A stretch of DNA of 64,000 nucleotides from Yinghuangia sp045039925 (lineage in GTDB: Bacteria > Actinomycetota > Actinomycetes > Streptomycetales > Streptomycetaceae): positions 310,001 to 374,000 of the forward strand of contig CP108401.1 of the NCBI GenBank assembly GCA_045039925.1, read 5' to 3'. A program made the translations under genes and the position numbers. The notes below the pieces were generated by a model that saw nothing but the letters and a program-made list of their open reading frames with translations, did no database searches and was not told where the DNA came from. Every line of letters starts with the position of its first letter. Positions within the stretch are counted from its first letter, which is position 1. Shown one piece after another: positions 26,250 to 34,618 of this stretch.

Positions 26250-26395
26250 GCCGCGCAAGAGTCCTGGTCCGACCCTGGCTGACTTCCCCCGTGACCCGGT
26301 CGCCGCCTGAACCGCCAGGCGCACCGTGCCGGGCACGGTCCGCCTGGCGGCGCACCGGCTGCCGAGCCGAGGGCACGGAAGGCCGGACCACGTCG
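26250..26395 (+). repeat. Decayed duplicate of the end of the preceding gene
   Basis: The segment contains GAGTCCTGGTCCGACC, GACTTCCCCCG and AGGCCGGACCACG in the same order and roughly the same spacing as 25987-26118 (CAGTCCTGGTCCGACC, GACTTCCCCCG, AGGCCGGACCACG). It no longer encodes an open frame equivalent. Confidence 0.5.
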
Positions 26396-26414
26396 TCTCC
26401 CGTGCCGTCGTGGG

Positions 26415-26618
26415 CTATTCGACGCGACGGTCGTCGCCGCCGTTGCCGCCGATGTGGATGTCGTCGACGGCGATGTTGACCTCGACGACCTCAAGGCCGG
26501 TCATCCCCTCCAGACCGGTGATCACGTTGAGGCGTACCAGGTCGGCGAGTTCGGCGATGCCGACGCCGTACTCCACGACCAGCGCGAGGTCGACCGCGCA
26601 CTCCTCATGCTCACCGCC
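26415..26618 (-). pseudogene. Asp23/Gls24 family protein, C-terminal remnant
   Basis: On the minus strand the frame reads CAVDLALVVEYGVGIAELAD, then NVITGLEGMTGLEVVEVNIA and VDDIHI, which is the C-terminal half of Asp23/Gls24 envelope-stress proteins (VDLxxVVxYG...MTGLxVVEVNIxVDDI). The N-terminal half (normally VxxIAxxAAxEVPGV) is not recognisable upstream, so the gene is truncated or frameshifted. Confidence 0.6.
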
Positions 26619-26991
26619 GAGCTGTCTGCCGCCGCCCTCGACACGACCAGCAGCGACACCGAACCCGGGCCCGTGACTCCCGCCAGCGAGCAGGACGAAG
26701 AAGGGCTGGCCCTCGTGGCCCGGCGACCGACGCAGCCGATCGGAGCCGGTGACCGCCGCGGGGGCGCGCCGCACCGCACCGCACCGCGCGGGACACCGTC
26801 TCCTCCCGAGCGGGTCGTGCCAGCATCCGAGTTCGGGGATGTGATCTTCATGGCGCGGAGCGCGCGAGAATCCGGCGCCGCGGGCGCGGCATGGGCGACG
26901 CATTTCCGTACGGGGCGGAGGGTTTGGTGGCGGATCGGGTCCGCTCGCCACCGCACCCGCTCGTGTCACAGGCGACTCCTCGCCCCCCACG

Positions 26992-28353
26992 TCAGGGCGA
27001 CGATGGCAGCGGGCCCTCCCGGGTTGTCCCGCCGGGCGCGGGGACCTTGCGCATCCGCGCCCGTCCGTCGGGCTCGCGGATCTGCCAGGTGGCTGTGGTC
27101 GCCTCGTCGCGGACTTCGACGCCGCCCTGCGCCAGCGCCGTGCGTACGGCGTCCGCGAACGCGAACGCGCCCTCGGTGCGGCACTGTTCACGCAGCCGCA
27201 GCAGCGGTTCGATCACCGGGGCCAGCGCCGCGGACCGGTCTGCGCCGCCGATGCGGACCGCGTCTCCCAGCCGCACTACCAGCGAGCGCAGCACGGCCCG
27301 GGCCTGCGGGGTGCCTTCGTCCTCCTCGGTGTCTGCGGACCACTGGGCTATCGCCGTATCCAGGTCCAAGATCGCGCGGACCATTCCCGGCACGCTTCCG
27401 GCATTCCACGCATCCTCGAAAGCGCGCTGGGAGCCTCGCACCACATCGGTGAGCGTCGGCACCTCGTCCGCCGGACCTGCTGAGGGCGAGACCCGCGTGG
27501 CACCTCCCGTGGCAGGTCGGGTCGACCGGCCGGAGACCAGCGCCCGCAGCTCGGTCAGCGACAGCTCGGTACCGGACGGCAGCACCACGCTCACGCCGTC
27601 GCGGCGCACGGTCAGCACGCCGCGGCCGTGGATCCGGACCTCGTCCGCCGCCGGGTCCACCACTGCGGCGGTGTGCTCGTCCAACCCCAGCACCGCGCAA
27701 TCCGCGGGAAGTTGCGCCTCCATCACGGCGAGCCGGCGTTCCCCCAGGTAGCAGTACCGGGTGTCGTGGGTACCGCCTTCGGTGTTGTCGTAGTGCGGGA
27801 TCAGCGCCACCCGAAGCCCCAACTCCGCGAGCACGTCGAGGCCTTCCACCCAGTGCGGCGCCGCGCCGACCTTGTACACCTCGTACACCGGCACCGCGAA
27901 CGCGCCCAGCGTGCACGCCGCCGCCGACGCGAACACCGTCGCCCCGTGCCCGCCCGCGGCCACCCGCCCGCGCAGCGCCTCACCGATCGGGCCCGTGCCC
28001 CACACGGACAACGCGTAGGTGGGACTGCCCGGCCCCGAGAACAGCCAGTCCGCGCCTTGGACTTGGGCCAGCCCGTGGACCGCGTGCGCGGAGCCGTCCA
28101 GATAGCGCAGCCCCGGAGCGACATCCACCTCGATGCCCACGCTGCGCGAGAAATACGCCTGTGCCCGCGCCGAGATGTCCGCGACGTTCTCCTGGAATCC
28201 GTAGGGCGTGTCCAGCAGCACCGCGGAGACCCCCGCACCGCCAGCCCCGCCGCCGAGGCGGTGCACCGCGTCGCGGTGCACCGTGACCATCGTGGGGCTC
28301 GTCTCACCGGACCCCATCAGCACCAGCAGCCGAGCACGCCGCACACCAGCCAT
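26992..28353 (-). CDS. Peptidase S51-like / type 1 glutamine amidotransferase-like protein with CysRS-type C-terminal domain
   Basis: The 453-residue product starts RRARLLVLMGSGETSPTM, and with SAVLLDTPYGFQENVADISA, DWLFSGPGSPTYALSVW and GGHGATVFASAAACTLGAF resembles the alpha/beta fold of peptidase S51 and GATase1-like proteins; the nucleophile elbow reads SAAAC rather than the usual GxSAG, so catalysis is uncertain. Residues about 310-440 (FEDAWNAGSVPGMVRAILDL, LRLREQCRTEGAFAFADAVR) resemble the C-terminal helical domain of cysteinyl-tRNA synthetases. This fusion occurs in actinomycete proteins of unknown role. ATG at 28353 was chosen over 28380. Confidence 0.75.
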   Translation of the reverse strand: MAGVRRARLLVLMGSGETSPTMVTVHRDAVHRLGGGAGGAGVSAVLLDTPYGFQENVADISARAQAYFSRSVGIEVDVAPGLRYLDGSAHAVHGLAQVQGADWLFSGPGSPTYALSVWGTGPIGEALRGRVAAGGHGATVFASAAACTLGAFAVPVYEVYKVGAAPHWVEGLDVLAELGLRVALIPHYDNTEGGTHDTRYCYLGERRLAVMEAQLPADCAVLGLDEHTAAVVDPAADEVRIHGRGVLTVRRDGVSVVLPSGTELSLTELRALVSGRSTRPATGGATRVSPSAGPADEVPTLTDVVRGSQRAFEDAWNAGSVPGMVRAILDLDTAIAQWSADTEEDEGTPQARAVLRSLVVRLGDAVRIGGADRSAALAPVIEPLLRLREQCRTEGAFAFADAVRTALAQGGVEVRDEATTATWQIREPDGRARMRKVPAPGGTTREGPLPSSP

Positions 28354-28470
28354 GCCGCCCCCGATCCGCCTCCCGCACACCCTGTTTCGATGCTAGGACG
28401 CCGGTCCGGTCCTGTGACCCCGCCGAACCGCATCAGCGCTGCAGTCGGCATCCGAGCCCGTCCTGTCGTC

Positions 28471-28671
28471 TCATGCGGTCGCGGCCGCGACCAGTGCGCC
28501 GTAGACGGTCAGGCAGTCCGCGCAGTGCGCCGCGTGCATGTCGGCATCGTCGATCCCCGCAGCGCCCAAGGGGTCGGTGTCCGCCCCGCACAGGGCGACC
28601 CTCTCGCCGGGTTCGGTGACGTGCCAGCTGCGCGGCCGATCGCCGCCAGTGTCCAGCCGCATCTCATGCAT
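28471..28671 (-). CDS. Small putative zinc-binding protein
   Basis: The ATG at 28671 follows GGGAGGGATC. The 66-residue product contains SWHVTEPGERVALCGADT and DMHAAHCADCLTVYG, so His/Cys and Cys-x-x-Cys pairs could bind one zinc. It resembles small conserved actinomycete proteins with the same spacing. It is upstream of, and in the same direction as, the S51-like gene but 117 bp away. Function unknown. Confidence 0.6.
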   Translation of the reverse strand: MHEMRLDTGGDRPRSWHVTEPGERVALCGADTDPLGAAGIDDADMHAAHCADCLTVYGALVAAATA

Positions 28672-28941
28672 CGGTGATCCCTCCCGCGTTGATCGGAACA
28701 GGAATCGATCTCTCGGTGCTTCGTAGGCAACGCAAGACGTGGAACGCAAGACGTGGACGGTGAACACAAGGCCGGGGTAGCGGCGTGCTTCACGCGCAGC
28801 CGCCCCGGTGGCGTCCATTGCAGGCTACGACGGGTCCCGCCACCCGGCACCCGGACACCGCTCCCTCCACACCCCGGCACTCCACACACGGCCCCGCGCA
28901 GTTCCGCACAGCCAGCTTGGGGCGGTACGCCACGTGGGGCG

Positions 28942-29241
28942 TCACCGGTGCACCTGATCGCGGGGCCGGGGCTCGTCCCGGAGGCCGGGCTCGTCTTCCA
29001 CGATGAGCGCCTTGCGGACCAGAGTCCTGGGGTTCAGGTCCTTCAGAGAGGTGATCTTGAGGTCCGGTGCCACGTCCTGCAGGTGGGTGTGCACCTCGTC
29101 GCGCGTGTCGGCGGCGAACTCGCGGAGCGTGCGCAGGCCGCGCGCCGCCTGGGCTGCCCTGCGGGGCAACTGGTCGGGGCCGAAGACCACGATCGCGATG
29201 ACGATGAGCGCCACCATCTCCAGGGGACCGATGTCCCACAT
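28942..29241 (-). CDS. tatB: Sec-independent translocase subunit TatB-like
   Basis: The 99-residue protein begins MWDIGPLEMVALIVIAIVVF then GPDQLPRRAAQAARGLRTLR, the TatA/B hallmark of one membrane helix, the FGPDQLP hinge and an amphipathic helix. The charged C-terminal part is longer than in typical TatA, favouring TatB. It would form the substrate-receptor complex with TatC. Several Tat-type signals occur in this window (7527-8351, 19294-20655), so a local TatB is notable; no TatC or TatA gene is visible here. Confidence 0.8.
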   Translation of the reverse strand: MWDIGPLEMVALIVIAIVVFGPDQLPRRAAQAARGLRTLREFAADTRDEVHTHLQDVAPDLKITSLKDLNPRTLVRKALIVEDEPGLRDEPRPRDQVHR

Positions 29242-29358
29242 CAAGGCTCCAGGGTCGAGGCTGCCACGGTGCTGGAAGGACGGCCCCGCAGGGGACGACC
29301 GGGTACGGGTGTTACGGACCGGCCCCGTCCTTGGACGGTCCTTGGAAGACGAAGAGCG

Positions 29359-29877
29359 TCAGGACGCGTGCTGCGGCGTTCCGCCGCGTGAGGCGTTGGC
29401 CTCGTCGCGGGGCCACTCGGAGGTGCGGTGGCGGAAGCGGCGGCGGGCGGCTTCCCGGTGGAGTTGGAGGGACGCGGCGATGGCAGGCCAGCTGTCGCCG
29501 CACGCGCGGTCGTGGGCGACCGCAGTCTCCAAGAGGGTCTCCACGGCGGTGAGCAGGGGCCGGATGCGGGAGGCGTACCGCGGAGCCCAGGTCGGCACGG
29601 GGGCTGGTTCTCCGGCGGACCCGGCCGACGTGGCGGATCCGGGATCGTGGGCAGGCGAGGCAGAGGCGGCCAGTGCGGCTGCCTGTTCGGACACGCAAGC
29701 CGCCAACCGGGCGAGTTCGCCGGCGATTCCTTCCGTATCGCGGGCTGGTGCTGCGGGTCAGCGGCGGTCGCGGTGCCGGGCCTGTCGGCAGGCTGGGCCG
29801 CAGTGGCGCTGGGTGGTGTGGACGAGGGCCGGAAGCGGGCGACCGCACCGGGGGTTCGCGCAAACCCGCCTCGGCAT
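29359..29877 (-). pseudogene. Zinc-finger / HTH-like protein copy 2, interrupted by in-frame TGA
   Basis: The ATG at 29877 follows AGGAAGGA and encodes MPRRVCANPRCGRPLP and QRHCGPACRQARHRDRR, nearly identical to the N-terminus of the copy at 6407-6844. TGA at 29758-29760 stops it, but the same frame continues PAAPARDTEGIAGELARLAA, then GDSWPAIAASLQLHREAARR, matching the C-terminal HTH of copy 1, to a stop at 29359. One base change accounts for the interruption. Confidence 0.7.
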
Positions 29878-30188
29878 GCAGCGTTCCTTCCTGTCGGGGG
29901 GATCGCAGTGGGGCTGTGGGCGTTGCTCGGCCCGTGGGCGTGGGCTGGTGCGAGGGATTCGGCCGCGCTCGTCGCGCGGATTGGTGTCGCACACAGGATC
30001 GTCAGGTAGCCGTCGCGGAGGTCTCGCGCATCCGCACCCGTGCAGGGCGCAGTTCTCCGGGTGTTTGCGGAACCGGCCAATCCGGTGGCGGATCAGCGCC
30101 GAATCCTGGGCATGTTCTGTCGCTATCGCACTGCCGGGCTCGCCGGGCCGGTCCAGGTGACGCGTCGCCGCGCCTATGGCGGTGCTCG
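29878..30188. other. Upstream region of the sigma-factor gene
   Basis: No gene is recognised. It should contain the divergent promoters of the zinc-finger copy (minus) and the sigma/anti-sigma operon (plus). Confidence 0.35.
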
Positions 30189-30812
30189 GTGGGTGTAAGG
30201 GGTATCGGCCCCTCGGCGGCAGGCAGGCAGCCCCCGAGACAGGCGCCGGATTCGGATGGGGAGGGCATCGTCGACGCCGACGCGCTGCTGTGCCGCGTGG
30301 CCAAAGGCGACGAGGCGGCGTTCGGTGACCTGTACGACGCCCTCGCCGGCCCGGTGCTTGCGCTAGTGCGCAAGGTGGTCCGTGACCCCGCGCAATCGGA
30401 GGAGGTCGTCCAAGAGGTCATGCTGGACCTGTGGCGCACCGCCGCCCGCTACGACCCCGAGCGCGGCAGCGCGGCCACGTGGACCATGACCCTGGCGCAC
30501 CGCCGGGCGGTCGACCGGGTACGTTCCGCCCAGGCCGCACACGACCGCGAGCAGCAGGCCGCCGCCAAAGACGGGAACGTCGCCTACGACCCCGTCGTCG
30601 AACAGGTCGAGACCCGCTTCGAGCAGCGCCAAGTACGCCGCTGCCTGGAAACGCTGACACCGGTACAGCACGAATCGGTGACACTCGCCTACTACGGCGG
30701 CCTCACCTACCGGGAAGTGTCCGAGCGACTGAAACTCCCACTCGGCACCGTGAAGACCCGGCTACGGGACGGCCTGATCCGCCTCCGCGACTGCCTGGGG
30801 GTGTCCGCATGA
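30189..30812 (+). CDS. ECF sigma factor, SigK-like
   Basis: The product of about 207 residues shows region 2 (ALLCRVAKGDEAAFGDLYDA, QSEEVVQEVMLDLWRTAARY, GSAATWTMTLAHRRAVDRVR) and region 4 (LTPVQHESVTLAYYGGLTYR, LKLPLGTVKTRLRDGLIRLR) of group 4 sigma factors; the ARYDPERGSAATWTMT stretch is typical of the SigK/RpoE group paired with RskA. The only start in frame before region 2 is GTG at 30189, without a strong ribosome binding site. It overlaps the anti-sigma gene (ATGA). It may drive the envelope genes in this island, which is inference. Confidence 0.88.
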   Translation: MGVRGIGPSAAGRQPPRQAPDSDGEGIVDADALLCRVAKGDEAAFGDLYDALAGPVLALVRKVVRDPAQSEEVVQEVMLDLWRTAARYDPERGSAATWTMTLAHRRAVDRVRSAQAAHDREQQAAAKDGNVAYDPVVEQVETRFEQRQVRRCLETLTPVQHESVTLAYYGGLTYREVSERLKLPLGTVKTRLRDGLIRLRDCLGVSA

Positions 30813-31558
30813 GCACCATCCACCACAACACCGGCGCCTACGCCGTGCACGCCCTACCCGCGGACGAGCACGCCGCGTTCGAACGCCACCTCACCCACTG
30901 CGAGACCTGCGCAAGGGAAACCGCCGAACTGGTCGCGACCGCCGCGCGCCTGGGACTCGCGGTCCAAGCCGTTCCCCCGCCCGAACTCAAAGAACGCGTC
31001 ATGCGGGCCATCACCACCGTGCGGCAGGAACCCGCGGCACGCCCCGCGGTCCGCCGAAGCACGTGGCCGGCGCAGCGCCTTGCGAACCTGGCCGTCGCGG
31101 CGTGCGCAGCAGCATCCGCCGTACTGGGCGGCGTGGCGTGGTGGGAGCATGAACGGGCCGAGGACGCCCGCGGCCAGGCCCGCGACGCCCGACAACAAGC
31201 CGACATTGCCGAAGTGTTGACCGCCCCGGACGCCCGCGCCGTCACCGCACCGCTGGCCGACGGCGCGACCGCCACCGTCGTCGTGTCCGCCCACCGCGAC
31301 CGAGCCGTCCTGCTCGCCGCCGGTATGCCGCCACCGGCCCCGGGCACCGTCTACCAGCTGTGGTTCGACCGCAACGGCCAGATGGTCCCCGCCGGATTCC
31401 TCCCGGCCACCACTGCGTCCGCCGCAAGTACGTCCACCGCCGTGCTCCTCGACGGTCCGGTCGACCGCGTCAACGCCGTGGGAGTCACCGTCGAACCCGC
31501 GGGGGGCTCCCCCCAACCCACCACCACGCCCCTCGGGCTCCTTCCGATACCGGGATGA
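30809..31558 (+). CDS. RskA-type transmembrane anti-sigma factor
   Basis: This 249-residue protein starts MSTIHHNTGAYAVHALPADE followed by FERHLTHCETCARE, the zinc-binding HxxxCxxC anti-sigma motif, then one membrane segment (LANLAVAACAAASAVLGGVA) and an extracytoplasmic RskA domain with VYQLWFDRNGQMVPAGFLP and VNAVGVTVEPAGGSPQPT. It would bind and hold the ECF factor encoded just upstream and release it on an envelope signal. The ATGA overlap indicates coupled synthesis. Confidence 0.92.
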   Translation: MSTIHHNTGAYAVHALPADEHAAFERHLTHCETCARETAELVATAARLGLAVQAVPPPELKERVMRAITTVRQEPAARPAVRRSTWPAQRLANLAVAACAAASAVLGGVAWWEHERAEDARGQARDARQQADIAEVLTAPDARAVTAPLADGATATVVVSAHRDRAVLLAAGMPPPAPGTVYQLWFDRNGQMVPAGFLPATTASAASTSTAVLLDGPVDRVNAVGVTVEPAGGSPQPTTTPLGLLPIPG

Positions 31559-31667
31559 ACGTGGGCCTTGTCCGACGACCATCGAAACGCAGTCAACAGC
31601 CTGGGCGACGCGCCCGGGAGCGTAGTCCCGCAGACCACCTGGAAAGTCTGACCCCACGGCCCGCGGA

Positions 31668-31700
31668 CCGGCCGCCGCGGCAGCACGGCGCGGCGGCCGG
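31668..31700 (+). terminator. 12-bp GC-rich stem-loop after the anti-sigma gene
   Basis: CCGGCCGCCGCG, nine bases, then its exact complement CGCGGCGGCCGG. It lies 110 bp after the anti-sigma stop and is the best terminator candidate for that operon. The rest of 31559-31871 shows no gene. Confidence 0.55.
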
Positions 31701-31871
31701 ACCACCGCAGGCACAGCCCAGCACACCAGCGGCGCCGCAGGTCACGGTGGCAACGCGCCGCCGCCCCGCCGGAAGCCACCCTGCCGGCCCCCCGCGTCGG
31801 TCTGCGCCGTGCCGACCGGGACCGCCGCCGCCGCCGCGGTGACCCGCGCGACCGCCCGTCAAGATTGCGTC

Positions 31872-32180
31872 TCAGCATGGCCGATTCCGCTCGTTGACGA
31901 AGTCCGTGATGGTCCAGCGGCCTTCCTGGAAGGCGGCCGCGGCTGTCTGCACGTAGCGCGGCAACTGGCTGGGGAGGGGCACGTCCGTGCCGTCTGCCGC
32001 ATTCACGACCTTCAGCATGCTGATGTCGGTGCAGGCGGTGACGGTGGGTGAGGGAATCGGAGCGGCCAGGTCGAGCGTGGTGACCTCCGCCTGGCGCTTC
32101 ACCTCGCCGACAGCGCGGTGGCCGTTGGCCTGGCAGTCCAACGCGCCGGTGGCCCATTTGATGCGGGCCTGCCCGGTCAT
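31872..32180 (-). pseudogene. C-terminal fragment of an unknown protein
   Basis: The frame encodes KWATGALDCQANGHRAVGEV, then VTACTDISMLKVVNAADGTD and ends TITDFVNERNRPC. Codon usage and composition look like genuine coding sequence with two cysteines, perhaps a secreted protein. The ATG at 32180 has no ribosome binding site and lies at the point where a helicase-associated reading frame begins on the other strand, so the N-terminus is probably lost at a recombination junction. Confidence 0.4.
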
Positions 32181-32183
32181 ATG

Positions 32184-32979
32184 CTGCGTCCCGCAGCGCT
32201 ACGTCTCCCCGACCGGCTACCGCCTGGGCAGCAAGATCAACACCACCCGCACCACCCCCCACCGCGTCCCGGAGTCCGTGCGTGCCGTCCTGGACGACCT
32301 CGGCATGGTCTGGAACACCCGGGACGTGGACTGGCAGCAGTTCCGCAGCGCCTGCCAGGCCTACGCCGCAGCCCACGGGCACCTCGACATCCCCGGCTCC
32401 TACACCACCGAGGACGGCTACCGGCTCGGCGGCCGCATCACACGCGCCCGCCGCCGCGCCGCCGAGGGAACCCTCGACCCCGCCGAACGCGCCCGCCTCG
32501 AGGAACTCGGCATCGATCTGACCACCCGCAACCGGGCAGACCGGGCCTGGGAGCACTTCCTCGCCGCCTGCGACCGCTACACCGCCGACCACGGCAGCCT
32601 CGCCAACATCGAGAAGGCGTACGTCGACGACACCGGCTACGCCCTCGGCGCCCGCGTCTCCTACTACCGCACCCTCGACAACGGCACCCGGGAGGGCAGC
32701 ATCCCCGCGCAACGCCGCCGGGCCCTGGACGACCGCGGCATGATCTGGCGCATCGCCCCCCGCGGCGACCTCACGCCCGCGCAGGCCGAACACCTGCGAA
32801 CCCTCCACGGCACCGAACTCGGCACCGCGGTCCTCGCCTTGACCGATACAGGCATCACCCAGAAGAGCATCGCCGCCGCCCTGGGCATGCACCGCTCGTA
32901 CCTCAACATCAAGATCAGGGCCTACCGCGCGACCGGGGCCTGGCCGAGCCGCACGGCGCCCGCAGGACGAACCCCGTGA
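32184..32979 (+). pseudogene. Helicase-associated domain fragment
   Basis: From about 32184 the frame reads YVSPTGYRLGSKINTTRTTP, then DWQQFRSACQAYAAAHGHLD, DGYRLGGRITRARRRAAEGT and AWEHFLAACDRYTADHGSLA with GYALGARVSYYRTL. These are repeats of the helicase-associated domain (W-x6-A-x3-Y...G-x-L.....GY-LG-x-W/I) found at the C-terminus of actinomycete DEAD-type helicases. It ends with an HTH-like ITQKSIAAALGMHRSYLNIK. The helicase motor part and a start codon are missing. Confidence 0.65.
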
Positions 32980-33093
32980 ACTCGCGGACAGACACGGACG
33001 GTCCAGGACAGGATGACGAGCAGGGCCTACCGCGCGACCGACGCCGAGCGGGGCCGGCTGAGCCGTACGAAGCCCCGGAAGGGCGGACCCGCC

Positions 33094-33147
33094 TTGAAGA
33101 CCTACACCGTCACGGCCAAACCCTGGCGCCACGGCTGGGAACTTCTG
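33094..33147 (+). pseudogene. Truncated KTYTVTAK-type small protein
   Basis: A TTG preceded by GGAAGGG starts LKTYTVTAKPWRHGWELL, the beginning of a common small streptomycete protein (typically continuing with an EGVGVTQS-like segment, from memory). Here homology stops after WELL and the frame continues in arginine-rich sequence, so only the first 18 codons survive. Confidence 0.4.
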
Positions 33148-33216
33148 TGGGGCAGTTGTCGGCGTCGCAGGGGTCTGTCTAGGAGAGTCCCGGCAGGCGG
33201 CGGTGCCTGCCGGGGC

Positions 33217-33279
33217 TCGATAGAAGGCGCCATGGAAGGCTCGTTGGAAGGCGTGTTGGCAGGCTCCATAGAAGGCGAT
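33217..33279 (+). repeat. Degenerate 15-bp tandem repeat
   Basis: About four units of the form (g)ctc-n-atagaaggc / ttggaaggc follow one another; in one plus-strand frame they translate as GSIEGAMEGSLEGVLAGSIE. No start or family supports a real protein. Confidence 0.5.
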
Positions 33280-33609
33280 TCCCGGGGTGCCGCGCGTGCG
33301 CGTGTACGTCCGCGCACACCGGGAGCCGTACCGAGGTGTCCTAGACGCCGATGAAGGAGACGAACCCGGAGGCGACGACCAAGAGGTCGTCCGGTCCCTG
33401 ATCTGTCGGTTGGTATCCAAGGTTTGCTGTCCTGGCTGAAACAGCAGCCAGTGGTCCCTGTTACGGAAACGTCCGAGTGGTGACGGGCTCTACAACAACA
33501 AACGGCTCCGAAGACTTGAACGAAACCTCACCAGTCATCCGGTAGTCGCTGTGAAGTATGTCAATGGCATCTCAATGGCAATCGGATGGCTGGCACGGCA
33601 TCATGGCTT

Positions 33610-33643
33610 CGTGAAGCACAACCACCCGGGGGTTAGTGCTTCA
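33610..33643 (+). other. Inverted repeat in AT-richer region
   Basis: GTGAAGCAC...AACC pairs with GGTT-A-GTGCTTCAC around an eight-base centre. It lies in the least GC-rich part of the window (33400-33660), next to the direct repeat TCAATGGCA (twice near 33560-33580). Candidate regulatory hairpin, operator or origin element. Confidence 0.45.
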
Positions 33644-33798
33644 CACTGAGGGATGCGGCCCGCGTGCCATACGCGGGAGGCAGACCAGATGTACGCCAGA
33701 CATGAAGAAGGCCGCCGGCCTCTGTCCGACACCATGGCCGGAGCAAGACAGAGGACGCGACGGCACTTCTCCACTCAGTGCGCTACAGCCGGGCTGTG

Positions 33799-33823
33799 CC
33801 CGCTAGGCGAAGGGCCTAGCGGG
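33799..33823 (-). terminator. Stem-loop terminator of the small peptide gene
   Basis: CCCGCTAGGC, five bases, GCCTAGCGGG: a perfect 10-bp stem. It begins two bases after the TGA (33825-33827) of the minus-strand peptide gene, the position expected for its intrinsic terminator. Confidence 0.7.
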
Positions 33824-33824
33824 T

Positions 33825-33944
33825 TCAGCCGGTCCAGTCCTTGATGGCCCTGTACGCCTGGTAGACGAACGGGCCCCAGTCGCGGACCGCCTTCGTAACC
33901 GGCTTGACCTGGCTGCGCGCCCAACGCCGCAGGTTCGCGAACAT
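33825..33944 (-). CDS. 39-residue Trp-rich cationic peptide, leaderless-bacteriocin-like
   Basis: The ATG at 33944 is preceded by GGGAGAGAG at a good distance, and the stop is followed at once by a perfect terminator hairpin, so this is very likely a real gene despite its size. The product begins MFANLRRWARSQVKPVTKAV and ends YQAYRAIKDWTG; it has eight basic and two acidic residues (net about +6), three tryptophans and strong amphipathic helix potential. Size, charge and Trp content recall leaderless class II bacteriocins such as the aureocin A53 group, but also type I toxins. No transporter or immunity gene is adjacent. Confidence 0.55.
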   Translation of the reverse strand: MFANLRRWARSQVKPVTKAVRDWGPFVYQAYRAIKDWTG

Positions 33945-34618
33945 CAGGCACTCTCTCCCGATCTCGACCCCCCGAGAGGGGTGACCGCCACCGTGACGGC
34001 TTAGGCAACGCCACGGACTGCGGACCGGAAGATCGGATGAGCTGCGCAGGGAAAAGCGTATCCCCGGGAACCGCCGCACCCCCCAATAGTTTTCCCCTCG
34101 CGGCGACGATATTGGGCGAACGGACGATCCAGGTCCGGATATCTCCTGATATGGGGAGCGCGGGTGCCGGTAAATCAGCCTCGCCCGGCGGTCCGGTTTG
34201 TCCTTTTGGGGCAGTGCGCTCGACCGCAGGTGACCGGGTAAGTGTGTTTGACATATCTTCAGTGCCCCAACTGTCCGGGCGTACATCACAGTTACAGGCT
34301 GAAGCCGCCCAGGGTCGGGCGGCCGTGCCTCGGCGGGCGGCGGGTCGCCTCACGGTGCTGCCGCGCGCGGCAGCCCGCTCCACCGCCACCCGGGTTCGCT
34401 CGATGCCCTCGCCGCGCTCCGCAACGGGTCGAGGTCCGCGAGGCGCTTGCGTACGGCGGCTTCCTCGCGCAGGCCCGCCGCGTGCTCGCGCAGCCGGGCC
34501 GCCTTCTCAATAGGGCTGGTCCCGGTACCGGTTGCGCGCGGCCCGTGCTGCGACGCGGGGCCGCGCGAGGTCCCGTCGACCGCCGCGGCGATGCACGGTC
34601 CTAAGAACCAGCAGGCGG
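33945..34618. other. Leader and unassigned region beside the peptide gene
   Basis: The part near 33945-34260 holds the probable promoter of the peptide gene, including a small hairpin (ACCCC-n6-GGGGT on the minus strand near 33973-33988) and less GC-rich stretches. Between 34290 and 34618 a minus-strand frame encodes a charged helical stretch (KAARLREHAAGLREEAAVRK) without a start codon or ribosome binding site; I could not decide whether it is coding. Confidence 0.35.

Noticed and set aside
33217..33279. Tandem repeats as a possible CRISPR array
   Set aside because: Units are 15 bp, degenerate and without spacers, and no cas genes are present.
31351..33420. Very long minus-strand open frame
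   Set aside because: It is the shadow of the anti-sigma gene, the helicase-associated fragment and intergenic sequence; no start with ribosome binding site and no family match.
33689..33844. 51-codon plus-strand frame after GGGAGG starting MYARHEEGRR
   Set aside because: It runs through the terminator hairpin and into the antisense peptide gene; composition is not convincing, so it is kept out of the gene list.
34290..34618. Minus-strand charged helical frame following the lipoprotein gene
   Set aside because: No start codon or ribosome binding site in frame; could be coding but is not supportable.
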